A stretch of 64,000 nt of DNA from Wuchereria bancrofti. Its lineage: Eukaryota; Nematoda; Chromadorea; Rhabditida; Onchocercidae. The notes under the pieces are model-generated. The model ran no database searches and was not told the origin of the DNA. It was given only the letters and a program-made list of their open reading frames with translations. The stretch is taken from assembly GCA_005281725.1 (NCBI GenBank), contig SSBO01000010.1:738461-802460 (forward strand). Direction: 5' to 3'. This document shows positions 63,600 to 64,000 of the stretch, in pieces (the stretch's first letter is position 1; every line of letters begins with the position of its first letter). The position numbers were made by a program, and so were the translations under genes.

Positions 63600-64000
63600 G
63601 CTTCTGATTATTTTGATATAAAGACTTAGACTTTTTTGGTCCCCGAAAAATAGCAATATTATCTTCATTTCTTCACGAAAAATCGTTGCATTAAATTGTG
63701 TTTTCTGCATTTTCATTTACTTTGTCACATCCTTATTTCTTTTTTAAAAAAATTGTGTTACTAAAATTGTTTTAGCCTTCGATCTGGTGCATATTGCACT
63801 CTGCCCATGTACTCTGATCATTCTTATGTAATATGTTTATAATAATTTTCAATTGTTGGACATTATGTACTAACGTATAAGTGCATATATTCTAATCGAT
63901 TTTGCTCAGAACTTATTTTTTGACCTCCTGAAACTTACTGTTAGTAAGATTCCTGTTATTCCTTCAAACATCTTAAAGTGGGCACCTGCTCGTCAATACC
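63600..64000. other. 3' flank of prx-6
   Basis: AT-rich sequence after the prx-6 stop codon. No coding sequence or clear polyadenylation hexamer close to the stop was seen. Confidence 0.6.

Overview
The window looks like nuclear DNA of a parasitic nematode, most likely a filarial/spirurid worm. The reasons are strongly AT-rich intergenic and intronic DNA, small genes cut into many short exons with (T)nCAG/TAG acceptors, acceptor-like sites placed just upstream of start codons (as expected for spliced-leader trans-splicing), and a gene set with nematode features such as a short STI-1 without TPR1. The genus cannot be fixed from sequence alone. All gene models are my own splice reconstructions, checked for reading-frame continuity across junctions. 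Layout: (1) 1-2001, + strand: the 3' half of a CDC20/Fizzy APC/C activator; its 5' part lies outside the window. (2) 2002-6659: non-coding, including a GC-rich and (GT)n-rich island. (3) 6712-11857, +: a transcription-factor-like gene with a BED zinc finger and an apparent alternative first exon (9091-9769) encoding a different FLYWCH/MULE-like zinc finger, both phase-compatible with the same 3' exons. (4) 12331-14189, +: a small two-LIM protein with a 17-nt micro-exon. (5) 15045-18675, -: a homolog of CNRIP1 (cannabinoid receptor-interacting protein 1). (6) 18696-28209: about 9.5 kb with no gene I can support, holding only repeats and a possible structured RNA. (7) 28210-31489, -: a small Tudor-domain gene and, downstream of it, exons of an unassigned gene. 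(8) 31490-34795: repeats, including a satellite, (ATG)n and a 58-nt poly-T. (9) 34796-37886, -: a complete RAD-51 recombinase gene with a GC-AG intron. (10) 41490-47145, +: a 15-exon PEAK/PRAGMIN-family pseudokinase. (11) 47655-50054, -: STI-1, the Hsp70/Hsp90 co-chaperone. (12) 51633-55399, +: a BMP/60A-type TGF-beta ligand that lacks the inter-chain cysteine. (13) 56756-63599, +: PRX-6/PEX6, the peroxisomal AAA+ ATPase. The genes are functionally unrelated housekeeping, signalling and genome-maintenance loci; I see no pathway cluster. The arrangement is of ordinary eukaryotic neighbours: rad-51 and the PEAK gene are divergent, as are sti-1 and the TGF-beta gene; PEAK/sti-1 and LIM/CNRIP1 are convergent. 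The Tudor gene and the next minus-strand exons are close enough to suggest a possible operon. No tRNA, rRNA, CRISPR array or intact transposon was found. The most interesting points are the six-cysteine TGF-beta ligand, the PEAK-family pseudokinase, the nematode CNRIP1, the two-zinc-finger alternative-start locus, the LIM micro-exon, the GC-AG intron in rad-51, the degenerate PEX6 D1 Walker A, and a recurring class of short perfect hairpins in introns.
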